Positions 1 to 5,936 of a DNA stretch of 11,612 nt are shown here, piece after piece. Each line of letters opens with the position of its first letter. Positions within the stretch are counted from its first letter, which is position 1. A program made the position numbers and the translations under genes. Under the pieces are notes generated by a model. That model worked only from the letters and a program-made list of their open reading frames with translations, made no database searches and was not told the DNA's origin. Location of the stretch: assembly GCA_038245795.1 (NCBI GenBank), contig JBBRSC010000091.1, positions 1 to 11,612 on the forward strand. The letters run 5' to 3'. The DNA is from JBBRSC01 sp038245795. Lineage in GTDB: Bacteria; Actinomycetota; Acidimicrobiia; Acidimicrobiales; Microtrichaceae.

Positions 1-90
1 CAATGGGATCCCATGCCGGACGAGTTGATCGAGGGCAGCGTTGTGGAGCTCAAGGACGATCCGATGGCCGGTGGCGCGCCGACCGGCTGA
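1..90 (+). CDS. C-terminal end of an unrecognised protein (partial)
   Basis: The window opens inside a plus-strand reading frame that gives 29 residues, starting QWDPMPDELIEG and ending DPMAGGAPTG, before TGA at 88-90. An in-frame ATG at 13-15 exists, but the frame is open to the window edge, so this is most simply the tail of a longer gene. The tail is acidic and ends in a Gly/Ala/Pro-rich stretch. It stops 3 bp before the convergent stop codon of the AlkB-like gene, the tight packing seen throughout the window. I do not recognise the family from so short a piece. Confidence 0.5.
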   Translation, partial: QWDPMPDELIEGSVVELKDDPMAGGAPTG

Positions 91-93
91 GAG

Positions 94-729
94 TCACGTC
101 GAAGCGCCGGGCGCGCGCGGTTTCCCCGGCCTGGGCCAGCGCATCGACACGCTGATCCGGGGGCCGCCTCTCCGGGTTTTCGGAACGGCATGTTCGAACT
201 CGTGTTGGCAGGCGCCACCCATGACGAGGAGGTCCCCAGTGGCGGGACTGAGATCGATCGCAGGGCCACCCCGGTCGGGCCGGATGTGGAACGGCCGTTG
301 TGATCCGAGCGTCACGATGGCGACCACCGATTCCGGGGTATGGCGGAGCTCTCGATCGGCATGAAAGGCGACGCTGTCGTTGCCATCGCGGTAGTAATTG
401 AGGAACGGATCGGTCAGGTTGAGACCGAGCAGGTCTTCGGCCGCGCGCTTCATGGCTGACATTCGGCCGCTCGTGATCGGCGAAGCGGCGGTCATCCGGT
501 GACAGCGTGACAGGCGGGGTTCGTCGACGATTTCGTCGAACATCATCCGACGACCCTGGCGCCAGTCGACCTCGCGATCGAGGTCGTCGAACAGTGCATC
601 GGATCCCAGCCACCAACCACGCACGATCATCACCCACGATCGATCGCTGAGCTCACGCCGCTCGATATCGATGGAGGAGGTCGCACCAGAACCCTGGTGA
701 TTGAACAGGTCGTACTTCAACGAGGTCAC
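94..729 (-). CDS. AlkB-family 2-oxoglutarate/Fe(II) dioxygenase (DNA alkylation repair)
   Basis: 211 aa from a GTG start, the usual length for bacterial AlkB proteins. Visible family signatures are a YYRDGND segment followed by the iron ligands H123-x-D125, the third ligand H180 in the EFEHAVPK segment, and the 2-oxoglutarate-binding arginines R191 and R197 in RISVSMR. AlkB enzymes oxidatively remove methyl and etheno adducts from bases such as 1-methyladenine and 3-methylcytosine, releasing formaldehyde and succinate; the residue pattern is closer to the ALKBH2/3-like type. The GTG at 729 is preferred over an in-frame ATG at 768 because it lies 6 nt after a TACACT -10 element, implying a leaderless mRNA, and because the extra upstream residues look noncoding. 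The gene diverges from a DNA ligase, and an SOS-type palindrome abuts its -10 box. Function is secure at family level; the exact start is inferred. Confidence 0.9.
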   Translation of the reverse strand: MTSLKYDLFNHQGSGATSSIDIERRELSDRSWVMIVRGWWLGSDALFDDLDREVDWRQGRRMMFDEIVDEPRLSRCHRMTAASPITSGRMSAMKRAAEDLLGLNLTDPFLNYYRDGNDSVAFHADRELRHTPESVVAIVTLGSQRPFHIRPDRGGPAIDLSPATGDLLVMGGACQHEFEHAVPKTRRGGPRISVSMRWPRPGKPRAPGAST

Positions 730-735
730 TCCCGG

Positions 736-741
736 AGTGTA
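736..741 (-). promoter_or_regulatory. -10 element of the AlkB-like gene (leaderless start)
   Basis: On the minus strand TACACT matches the actinobacterial -10 consensus TANNNT and is followed by 6 nt and then the GTG start at 729, so transcription should begin at or next to the start codon. No Shine-Dalgarno sequence precedes the GTG. No convincing -35 is visible; that region is occupied by the SOS-type box. Confidence 0.55.
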
Positions 742-757
742 TCGAACAGGTGTTCGC
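742..757. promoter_or_regulatory. SOS box (putative LexA operator)
   Basis: TCGAACAGGTGTTCGC contains the inverted repeat CGAAC-N4-GTTCG. The actinobacterial and mycobacterial LexA consensus is TCGAAC-N4-GTTCGA, so 15 of its 16 positions fit, with only the final base differing. It touches the -10 box of the AlkB-like gene (736-741), where a bound repressor would block RNA polymerase, and it lies 28 bp upstream of the ligase -10 box. Both flanking genes are DNA repair genes. LexA binding is inferred; lexA itself is not in the window. Confidence 0.75.
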
Positions 758-785
758 TGAGCGGGCATCCGCGAGGCCAAACTTC

Positions 786-791
786 TAGCGT
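786..791 (+). promoter_or_regulatory. -10 element of the DNA ligase gene (leaderless start)
   Basis: TAGCGT fits TANNNT and is followed by 6 nt and then ATG at 798. There is no Shine-Dalgarno sequence upstream of the ATG, so a leaderless transcript is the simplest reading. No clear -35 hexamer is seen 16-18 bp upstream. Confidence 0.5.
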
Positions 792-797
792 GTGGCG

Positions 798-1778
798 ATG
801 AATCCATCGCCGGCGCGGGCGATCGCACCGATGTCTTCCGTGTCAGGAGAACTTCCTTCGGGGGACAACTGGGTGTTCGAACCGAAGTGGGACGGCATGC
901 GCGTCATCGTTGCCGTGACCGACGGCGTCGCCAGTGCGGTGAGCCGCACCGGGAAGGACGCGCTGATCTCGTTTCCTGAATTGCTGGCGATCGCCGAGAT
1001 CCATGACAACGTCACGTTCGACGCCGAGCTCGTTGCTTTCGACGACAGCGACGGCAGCGGAGTCGACGGATCGCACAGCTTCGGTCGGTTACAGCAGCGG
1101 TTCGGTGTGACTTGGCCGCTCGATGTGGCGGCACGGGCGGCTCAGATCCCGGTGGTGGTCGTCATCTTCGATCTGCTGATGCTCGACGGCCACGAGATCT
1201 GGCGATTGCCATTCGCAGCGCGACGAGCGGCGCTCGAGGACCTGATCCCCGACGACTCCGACTCATGGATGTTGTCGCCGAGCCTGGTTGGTGATGGCGA
1301 GACGCAGCTGGTGGAGGCGCGGGCTGCGGGTATGGAAGGGATCATGGCCAAACGTCTGGATCGGGCCTACGAGCCCGGGCGACGATCCGATGCATGGCGC
1401 AAGATCAAGATTCGCCACGCTCAAGAATTTGTGGTGTGCGGGTGGCTTCCCGGGACGGGTTCGCGTGAGGACACGATTGGTTCGTTGGTGCTCGGGTGTC
1501 ATCGGGACAGCGTGTTGACCTGGGTCGGCAACGTGGGAACCGGGTTCACCGATGCCGATCTGCGTCAGTGGCGCGACGACCTGCTCGCCTCCGAGGTCGA
1601 CGAGCCTGCGTTTTCATCGACGGTGCAGGTCGCGCTGCGGACGGCTCGCTGGGTGTCACCGGAACATGTCGTTCAGGTGGCCTACGCGGAGTGGACGTCC
1701 GACGGTCATCTTCGCCAACCATCGCTGCTCGGTCGTCGCCTCGACGTGCAACCCGCCGACGTGACCTGCACGGAGTAG
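798..1778 (+). CDS. ATP-dependent DNA ligase (LigC / LigD ligase-domain type)
   Basis: 326 aa. The nucleotidyltransferase motifs appear in order: motif I EPKWDGMR with the adenylated lysine K30, motif Ia around SRTGKD, motif III FDAELVAFD, motif IV EGIMAKR, and motif V WRKIKI. An OB-fold follows, ending in an RQPSLLGRR segment typical of motif VI in LigC/LigD ligases. The enzyme seals nicks in duplex DNA through an enzyme-AMP intermediate. Only the ligase module is present: there is no polymerase or phosphoesterase domain as in full LigD, and no Ku gene is nearby, so a stand-alone LigC-like role in excision or end repair is more likely. The ATG at 798 is chosen because of the TAGCGT box 6 nt upstream; a GTG at 792 would add two residues. 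It diverges from the AlkB-like gene across an SOS-type box and converges with the kinase gene, with 5 bp between stops. Confidence 0.92.
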   Translation: MNPSPARAIAPMSSVSGELPSGDNWVFEPKWDGMRVIVAVTDGVASAVSRTGKDALISFPELLAIAEIHDNVTFDAELVAFDDSDGSGVDGSHSFGRLQQRFGVTWPLDVAARAAQIPVVVVIFDLLMLDGHEIWRLPFAARRAALEDLIPDDSDSWMLSPSLVGDGETQLVEARAAGMEGIMAKRLDRAYEPGRRSDAWRKIKIRHAQEFVVCGWLPGTGSREDTIGSLVLGCHRDSVLTWVGNVGTGFTDADLRQWRDDLLASEVDEPAFSSTVQVALRTARWVSPEHVVQVAYAEWTSDGHLRQPSLLGRRLDVQPADVTCTE

Positions 1779-1783
1779 CGAGC

Positions 1784-2965
1784 TCAGGCAGCGTGGGTGC
1801 TGGGCAGTGAGAAGTGCACGTGCCCGCCCGGGCCGTCCCCGATCCAGATCTTCCCGTGGTGGGCTTCGACGAGTTCGCGGGCAATGGCGAGCCCGAGGCC
1901 GGTCCCGCCGCTCGATCGGTTCCGCGCCTCGTCGGCCCGGCTGGAAACCTCAAAGGCGTGGTCCCGGAACTCGTCAGAGAAGCCTGGGCCCGAATCATCG
2001 ACCGACACCACCACGGTGCCTGCGCCCTCGGGCCGGGTGATCGTCACGGTGACCGTCGAGTTCGGCGGCGCGTGGCGGGTGGCGTTGTCAATGAGGTTTC
2101 GAACGGTCCGCGACAACGCCTCAGGTGATGCCATCGCACAACAGCCGTCGTCAACGGTGGCAGGCGCTGCGAGGACGTCGATGGCGACAGAGCGCTGTTC
2201 GGCTGTCGGGGTGAGGGATTCGATGGCGGCCTCGACGGTCGCCACAACATCCACCGGCTGAGCAACAGACACGGTCCGACCCGAGCGGAGTCGACCCAGC
2301 AGGAACACATCGTCGATGAGCGCGCTGAGCGCGTGGACGTCGTGTTCCATCGCCCGGAGGTAGCGGTCGGGATCGGGAGCAACACCGTCGACCAGTGCCT
2401 CGACTGCCGCCTGCAACGCCGCCAAGGGAGTGCGAAGATCATGGCCGATGTTACGGAGCAGCTCATTGCGCTCTGCCTCGATGTCGGCGCGTTCGGTCTC
2501 GAGGACGTGCAGCCGCTCGATCATCTGATCGATGGCGCGGCTCGCATGCCCGAGCTCGTCACGCCGGATCACGCCGGTACGAACCGTGAGGTCGCCACGT
2601 TCGACTCGGGTCGCGGCCGCGCTGAGCCGCTCGACATCGGCGGCCATGGGTCGGGTCATCGTGAACGCCAATAGGATCGCAAACGCGGCGGCGATGATGA
2701 GCGCCAGCGCCACGGCTCCGAGCTGGGATTTGTCGAGCACCATCGATCGCGTGGCCGCGGCGGCTGCCACGAAGGCGAACAGCAGCGCGGCGATGGCCAC
2801 GATCGTGACGGCTTGACCGATCGAGCGGAGCCGTCGCAGCGCAGGTCGCAACGCGAAGCCGGTCGCTACCGCCGCAATTGCCAGGCCGCCGAAGGTGAGA
2901 AGCGATCCGAGCGGATCATCCGCCAGGAGGTCGGTCATGGAGGGCATGGCAACGACCGGTGTCAT
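1784..2965 (-). CDS. Membrane sensor histidine kinase
   Basis: 393 aa. Three hydrophobic segments are visible at about residues 19-39, 49-71 and 82-103, then a HAMP linker to about 156. The HisKA domain carries the phospho-accepting histidine H175 in IGHDLRTPL. The HATPase domain has an N box (RNLIDNATRHA, N294), G1 (DDSGPGF, about 323-329) and G2 (GGTGLGLAIA, about 353-362). The loop between the second and third membrane segments is only about ten residues, so there is no extracytoplasmic sensor domain; it may sense within the membrane or through a partner. The start at 2965 makes an ATGA overlap with the stop of the response regulator gene, the sign of translational coupling in an RR-HK operon. 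ATGs at 2947 and 2938 are possible alternatives, and the longer reading frame running back into the regulator gene is not coding. All catalytic motifs look intact. Confidence 0.92.
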   Translation of the reverse strand: MTPVVAMPSMTDLLADDPLGSLLTFGGLAIAAVATGFALRPALRRLRSIGQAVTIVAIAALLFAFVAAAAATRSMVLDKSQLGAVALALIIAAAFAILLAFTMTRPMAADVERLSAAATRVERGDLTVRTGVIRRDELGHASRAIDQMIERLHVLETERADIEAERNELLRNIGHDLRTPLAALQAAVEALVDGVAPDPDRYLRAMEHDVHALSALIDDVFLLGRLRSGRTVSVAQPVDVVATVEAAIESLTPTAEQRSVAIDVLAAPATVDDGCCAMASPEALSRTVRNLIDNATRHAPPNSTVTVTITRPEGAGTVVVSVDDSGPGFSDEFRDHAFEVSSRADEARNRSSGGTGLGLAIARELVEAHHGKIWIGDGPGGHVHFSLPSTHAA

Positions 2966-3663
2966 GGCTCGAAGCGGTAACCGACCCCGCGGACTGTGGT
3001 GATCCAACGCGGCTGATCCGGCTCCGACTCGATCTTCTGTCGCAGGCGGCCGACATGCACCGTGACGGTCGCCTGGTCCTGATAGTCGGGCGATGAATCC
3101 CACACGTCCTCGAGCAATTGGCTGCGGGTGAAGACCCGTCGCGGCTCCGATGCCAATAGCGCCAGCAGGTCGAACTCCTTGGGTGTCAGCGACACCAGCG
3201 CGTCCCGGACGACGACCTCGCGGGTGGTGGTGTCGATCGTCAGATCATCGAACCTCAGCATTCCTCCCCCGCGGGGAGTCGTCGTTGCCACTGAGCCGAG
3301 GCTGCGGCGGTGCACGTTTCGCACCCGCACCGCAAGCTCTCGCGGCGAGAACGGCTTGACGACATAGTCGTCGGCGCCCAGCTCGAGTCCGACGATGCGG
3401 TCGACCTCCTCGGCGCGTGCCGTGAGCAGGATCACCGGGATGGTTCCCTGAGCGCGGATGTGACGAAGGATCGAGAGCCCGTCGATGTGGGGGAGCATCA
3501 CATCGAGCACCACGAGATCAATGTGATGGTTCGTGAGTGCCTCGAGCGCTTCGCGGCCGTCGGCTGCCTCGATGACGTCCAACCCATCGCGTTGGAGATA
3601 GCGCGCCACCACTTCGCGGACGATTGGTTCGTCGTCAACGACGAGAATCTGAGGTGTCGACAC
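2962..3663 (-). CDS. OmpR/PhoB-family response regulator
   Basis: 233 aa. The receiver domain has the acidic pocket D10-D11, the phosphorylation site D54 in VVLDVMLP, T81 and K103 in VVKPFSP. A C-terminal winged helix follows (LTPKEFDLLALL, then RSQLLEDVW, ending VRGVGYRFEP), the OmpR/PhoB DNA-binding signature. It is expected to be phosphorylated by the kinase encoded just downstream. The GTG at 3663 is chosen because the receiver domain begins immediately after it and because TACCCT lies 7 nt upstream; the longer frame back to 3789 would run into the promoter of the divergent gene. It is transcribed away from the membrane molybdopterin oxidoreductase gene, whose promoter lies in the same spacer, so that gene and its own operon are its likely targets. 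Confidence 0.93.
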   Translation of the reverse strand: MSTPQILVVDDEPIVREVVARYLQRDGLDVIEAADGREALEALTNHHIDLVVLDVMLPHIDGLSILRHIRAQGTIPVILLTARAEEVDRIVGLELGADDYVVKPFSPRELAVRVRNVHRRSLGSVATTTPRGGGMLRFDDLTIDTTTREVVVRDALVSLTPKEFDLLALLASEPRRVFTRSQLLEDVWDSSPDYQDQATVTVHVGRLRQKIESEPDQPRWITTVRGVGYRFEP

Positions 3664-3775
3664 GACGATCAGGGTAGGCCCGGACGACTGCCGCGGGCAG
3701 GCGAGGCCGAGGTGTTTCGCGAACGTTGAGCCTGGTGTGCGGCGACCGACACGTTTCTCGCGGCATCCTGGAGTC
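3664..3775. promoter_or_regulatory. Divergent control region: two-component operon / molybdopterin oxidoreductase
   Basis: 112 bp between two divergent starts. Besides the TACCCT box it holds the inverted repeat CTGCC-GCG-GGCAG (3688-3700), the palindrome TTCGCGAA (3716-3723) overlapping AACGTT (3722-3727), and two related direct strings, GTTTCGCG (3714-3721 when read with one mismatch-prone edge) and GTTTCTCGCG (3753-3762). OmpR-type regulators bind direct repeats, so this pair is a candidate but is weak. On plus, CATCCT (3764-3769), 6 nt before ATG 3776, is a poor -10; a GGAG at 3770-3773 is only 2 nt from the ATG and too close for normal initiation. Confidence 0.4.
3671..3676 (-). promoter_or_regulatory. 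-10 element of the response regulator/kinase operon
   Basis: On minus, TACCCT fits TANNNT and is followed by 7 nt and then the GTG start, so a leaderless transcript is expected. A 13 bp hyphenated palindrome (CTGCC-GCG-GGCAG, 3688-3700) overlaps the position where a -35 would lie and could be an operator. Confidence 0.5.
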
Positions 3776-5362
3776 ATGGCCGTTTCCACCCTTGATCGCG
3801 ATCAGCCGATTCCGGCCATTGACGCCACCGAGTCGTGGCTCGCTCCGCGCTGGTGGGGTGCGCTGGCTGGCATGACGGCCGTGCTCGCCGCGTTGGGCGC
3901 CGGTCAGCTCGCCGCCGGGTTCCAGTCTGACGCCAAGCACCCGGTCGTGAGTGTCGGCGACCGGGTGATCGATCATGTCCCTGCGGCGATCAAACGATTC
4001 GGCATCGATCTCTTCGGCACCAGCGACAAGACGGCGCTCATCATCGGCACCATCATCATCATGTGCCTGTTGGGTGCGGCAGCCGGGGTGATTGCGTTGC
4101 GACGGAGCGTGTACCTGGGGATGGGGATCGTCGCAGTGTTCGGTGTGGTCGGGGTCCTCGCGGCAACCACCGGTGATGGTCCGACCGATCCGTGGTACCC
4201 GTCGGTATTCGCCGCGGCGGCGGGGGCCGGGGTGTTGTGGATCTTCCACCGCTGGTCGTATCCGCCCGCGCCGCCAGCGGAATCAATCGACGAACCCCCA
4301 CCCGATCGACGGCGCTTCCTGATGGGCGCCGCCGCGATCTCGGCGGGCGCCGTGGTGGCCGGCCTGGCGGGATCCGGCCTTCGTTCCAGATTTGCGGCTG
4401 AGTTGCAGCGCGCCGGAGTTCGACTTCCGACACCGAGCGTTGCGCTGCCGCCGCTGCCAATCGATCCTGCCGCTGAGATCCCCGGCCTGTCGACGTTCAT
4501 CATCCCCAATGACCGCTTCTACCGGATCGACACGGCCATCATCCCGCCGTCGGTGACGCTGGCTGACTGGACGCTGACGATCGACGGCATGGTCGACCGG
4601 CCGGTGACGTTCACGTACGACGACCTCTCGAAGCGCAAGCTCATCGAGGTGGACGTCACCATCTCGTGCGTCTCGAATGAGGTCGGTGGGGAGCTGGTCG
4701 GGAACGCGCGCTGGACCGGTGTTCGGCTCGATGAACTCCTCGAGCTGGCGGGAATGTCGCCGAATGCCGATCAGATCGTCGGGCACTCAGTTGATGGTTG
4801 GACTGGTGGATTCCCCACGTCGATCATCGACGGGCGTGATGCCATTGTGGCCATCGGGATGAATGGCGAGGTGCTGCCGGTCGAGCACGGGTTTCCGGCG
4901 CGGCTCATCGTGCCTGGCCTGTACGGGTACGTCTCGGCGACCAAGTGGATCAAGCGGATCGAGATCACGCGGTTCGATCAGGTCGAGGGATATTGGATTC
5001 CGCGGGGGTGGTCGGCGCTCGGCCCGATCAAGACCCAGTCACGTATCGATACGCCCGGCTCGGGCGGGCGCCTGACGGCTGGCACGGTTCCGATTGCTGG
5101 GGTGGCGTGGGCACCGACCCGCGGGATTTCGAAGGTCGAAGTGCAGGTCGACGATGGTCCATGGATGGTCGCGACGCTCGGCTCCGAAGTGTCGTCGTCG
5201 ACGTGGCGACAATGGTGGGTGTCGTGGACCGCAACCCCGGGGGCCCACACGATTCACGTGCGGGCCACCGATGGCGATGGCCAGACCCAGACGCCGAATC
5301 TGGCCGATGTGGCGCCCAACGGGGCCACCGGTTGGCACACGGTCGGCGTCGACGTTGCCTAG
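3776..5362 (+). CDS. Membrane-anchored sulfite-oxidase-like molybdopterin oxidoreductase
   Basis: 528 aa. The N-terminal part has four hydrophobic segments (about 28-49, 87-108, 112-131 and 143-158). An internal twin-arginine-like stretch DRRRFLMGAAA (177-187) follows and leads into a fifth hydrophobic segment to about 203. The remainder is an oxidoreductase molybdopterin-binding domain with the molybdenum-ligating cysteine C298 in TISCVSNEVGG and the following NARWTGVRLDELL block. A C-terminal Ig-like Mo-co dimerisation domain (about 430-528) completes the sulfite oxidase architecture. This layout resembles the mycobacterial Rv0218-type proteins. The catalytic domain should face the outside of the membrane. 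The family oxidises or reduces small S- or N-oxides and similar substrates, and the real substrate cannot be read from sequence. No haem or partner subunit gene adjoins it. ATG 3776 is chosen over an upstream in-frame start at 3737. It is divergent from the two-component operon and shares a CTAG stop overlap with the convergent cupin gene. Confidence 0.88.
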   Translation: MAVSTLDRDQPIPAIDATESWLAPRWWGALAGMTAVLAALGAGQLAAGFQSDAKHPVVSVGDRVIDHVPAAIKRFGIDLFGTSDKTALIIGTIIIMCLLGAAAGVIALRRSVYLGMGIVAVFGVVGVLAATTGDGPTDPWYPSVFAAAAGAGVLWIFHRWSYPPAPPAESIDEPPPDRRRFLMGAAAISAGAVVAGLAGSGLRSRFAAELQRAGVRLPTPSVALPPLPIDPAAEIPGLSTFIIPNDRFYRIDTAIIPPSVTLADWTLTIDGMVDRPVTFTYDDLSKRKLIEVDVTISCVSNEVGGELVGNARWTGVRLDELLELAGMSPNADQIVGHSVDGWTGGFPTSIIDGRDAIVAIGMNGEVLPVEHGFPARLIVPGLYGYVSATKWIKRIEITRFDQVEGYWIPRGWSALGPIKTQSRIDTPGSGGRLTAGTVPIAGVAWAPTRGISKVEVQVDDGPWMVATLGSEVSSSTWRQWWVSWTATPGAHTIHVRATDGDGQTQTPNLADVAPNGATGWHTVGVDVA

Positions 5363-5823
5363 CCGCTGATGAGGACGTTGGGTCGCTCGTACCCTTCGGC
5401 CTCGGCCAATGCGATGTACGCGTCGAGCGCCGTGGGAGCGTCAAAGATGCTCTCGATGTTGCCCGCTGCGTCGAGGTTGAGGTTGGCGCCGTAGATCGAG
5501 AACCAGACCTGGGTGTTGTCCTCGATCACCTCGAGGGTGTGGATCGACCCGGCTGGCTCGAACAGATACGACCCAGCGCGATTGACCTCATCCGGTGACT
5601 CCTGGTACCGCCACGCTCCTGACCGAGTGAACGCGTAGACGGGTCCGGTGTGGCGGTGGGTCTGCACCATGTAGCCCGCCTGGAAGACGTTCTCGATGAT
5701 CCAGAGCCCCACGGACAGATCGACCTGCAACACCTTGAGGAGGTTGCCGTCGCCGATGTCGACGAAGGGCATATCGTCGGCGCCGCGGTGAACGGCGCTC
5801 GGTGCGAGATCGATGATTGACAT
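5359..5823 (-). CDS. Cupin protein, 2,4'-dihydroxyacetophenone dioxygenase family
   Basis: 154 aa, a single cupin fold. Cupin motif 1 reads GYMVQTHRHTGPVYAFTRSG with H56 and H58. Motif 2 contributes H95 in GSIHTLEV. The glutamate normally placed three or four residues after the second histidine is replaced (V62/Y63). E75 lies at the spacing expected for the metal-binding glutamate of 2,4'-dihydroxyacetophenone dioxygenase, so a His3-Glu iron site is plausible. Characterised members cleave an aliphatic C-C bond of hydroxyacetophenone with O2; many relatives are uncharacterised, so the substrate is unknown. The ATG at 5823 is supported by a strong Shine-Dalgarno AGGGGG 7 nt upstream, one of only two convincing ones in the window. 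The gene diverges from the hydantoinase-family gene and may act with it. Its stop overlaps that of the molybdopterin oxidoreductase gene. Confidence 0.85.
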   Translation of the reverse strand: MSIIDLAPSAVHRGADDMPFVDIGDGNLLKVLQVDLSVGLWIIENVFQAGYMVQTHRHTGPVYAFTRSGAWRYQESPDEVNRAGSYLFEPAGSIHTLEVIEDNTQVWFSIYGANLNLDAAGNIESIFDAPTALDAYIALAEAEGYERPNVLISG

Positions 5824-5830
5824 GGTGGTT

Positions 5831-5836
5831 CCCCCT
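5831..5836 (-). promoter_or_regulatory. Ribosome binding site of the cupin gene
   Basis: AGGGGG on minus, 7 nt before ATG 5823. It fixes the start and contrasts with the SD-less starts of most neighbours. Confidence 0.65.
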
Positions 5837-5856
5837 GGAAGTGCTGGTCGAGACGA

Positions 5857-5862
5857 AGGATA
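5857..5862 (-). promoter_or_regulatory. Probable -10 element of the cupin gene
   Basis: TATCCT on minus fits TANNNT. With a start 6-8 nt downstream it would give a leader of roughly 26 nt containing the AGGGGG ribosome site. The box sits between the separated inverted copies CTGGTC (5844-5849) and GACCAG (5876-5881), whose centres are 32 bp apart, about three helical turns. No clear -35 is visible. Confidence 0.4.
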
Positions 5863-5900
5863 TCGCGGCCCTTTTGACCAGTCCCAGGCGGTCGTCGAGG

Positions 5901-5929
5901 TTCATTGCGGAACAGCGTTCCGCTATCGT
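5901..5929 (+). promoter_or_regulatory. Promoter of the hydantoinase-family gene with operator filling the spacer
   Basis: The -10 TATCGT (5924-5929) lies 7 nt before ATG 5937, a leaderless arrangement. A weak -35 TTCATT (5901-5906) is exactly 17 bp upstream. The whole 17 bp spacer (5907-5923) is a perfect inverted repeat, GCGGAAC-AGC-GTTCCGC, with 7 bp arms and a 3 bp centre. A palindrome placed exactly between -35 and -10 is the classic position for a repressor operator or a spacer-binding activator. The protein that binds it is unknown. Confidence 0.65.
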
Positions 5930-5936
5930 CCCGGCG

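Noticed and set aside
196..207. GAACTCGTGTTG, a second SOS-like site inside the alkB-like gene
   Set aside because: One arm is imperfect and it lies near the 3' end of the coding region, away from any promoter.
1546..1998. 150-codon minus-strand ORF across the ligase and kinase ends
   Set aside because: Arg/Pro/Ser/Thr-rich translation antisense to the ligase and out of frame with the kinase; shadow.
2966..3103. Longer N-terminus for the histidine kinase
   Set aside because: Lies wholly within the response regulator winged-helix coding; the ATGA overlap at 2962-2965 explains the start.
4039..4063. ATC-rich microrepeat in the oxidoreductase gene
   Set aside because: Explained by consecutive Ile/Met codons in a membrane segment (GTIIIM).
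5817..5936. Upstream extension of the hydantoinase-family ORF
   Set aside because: Covers the cupin start and both promoters; the homologous protein begins at Met 5937, directly after the -10 box.
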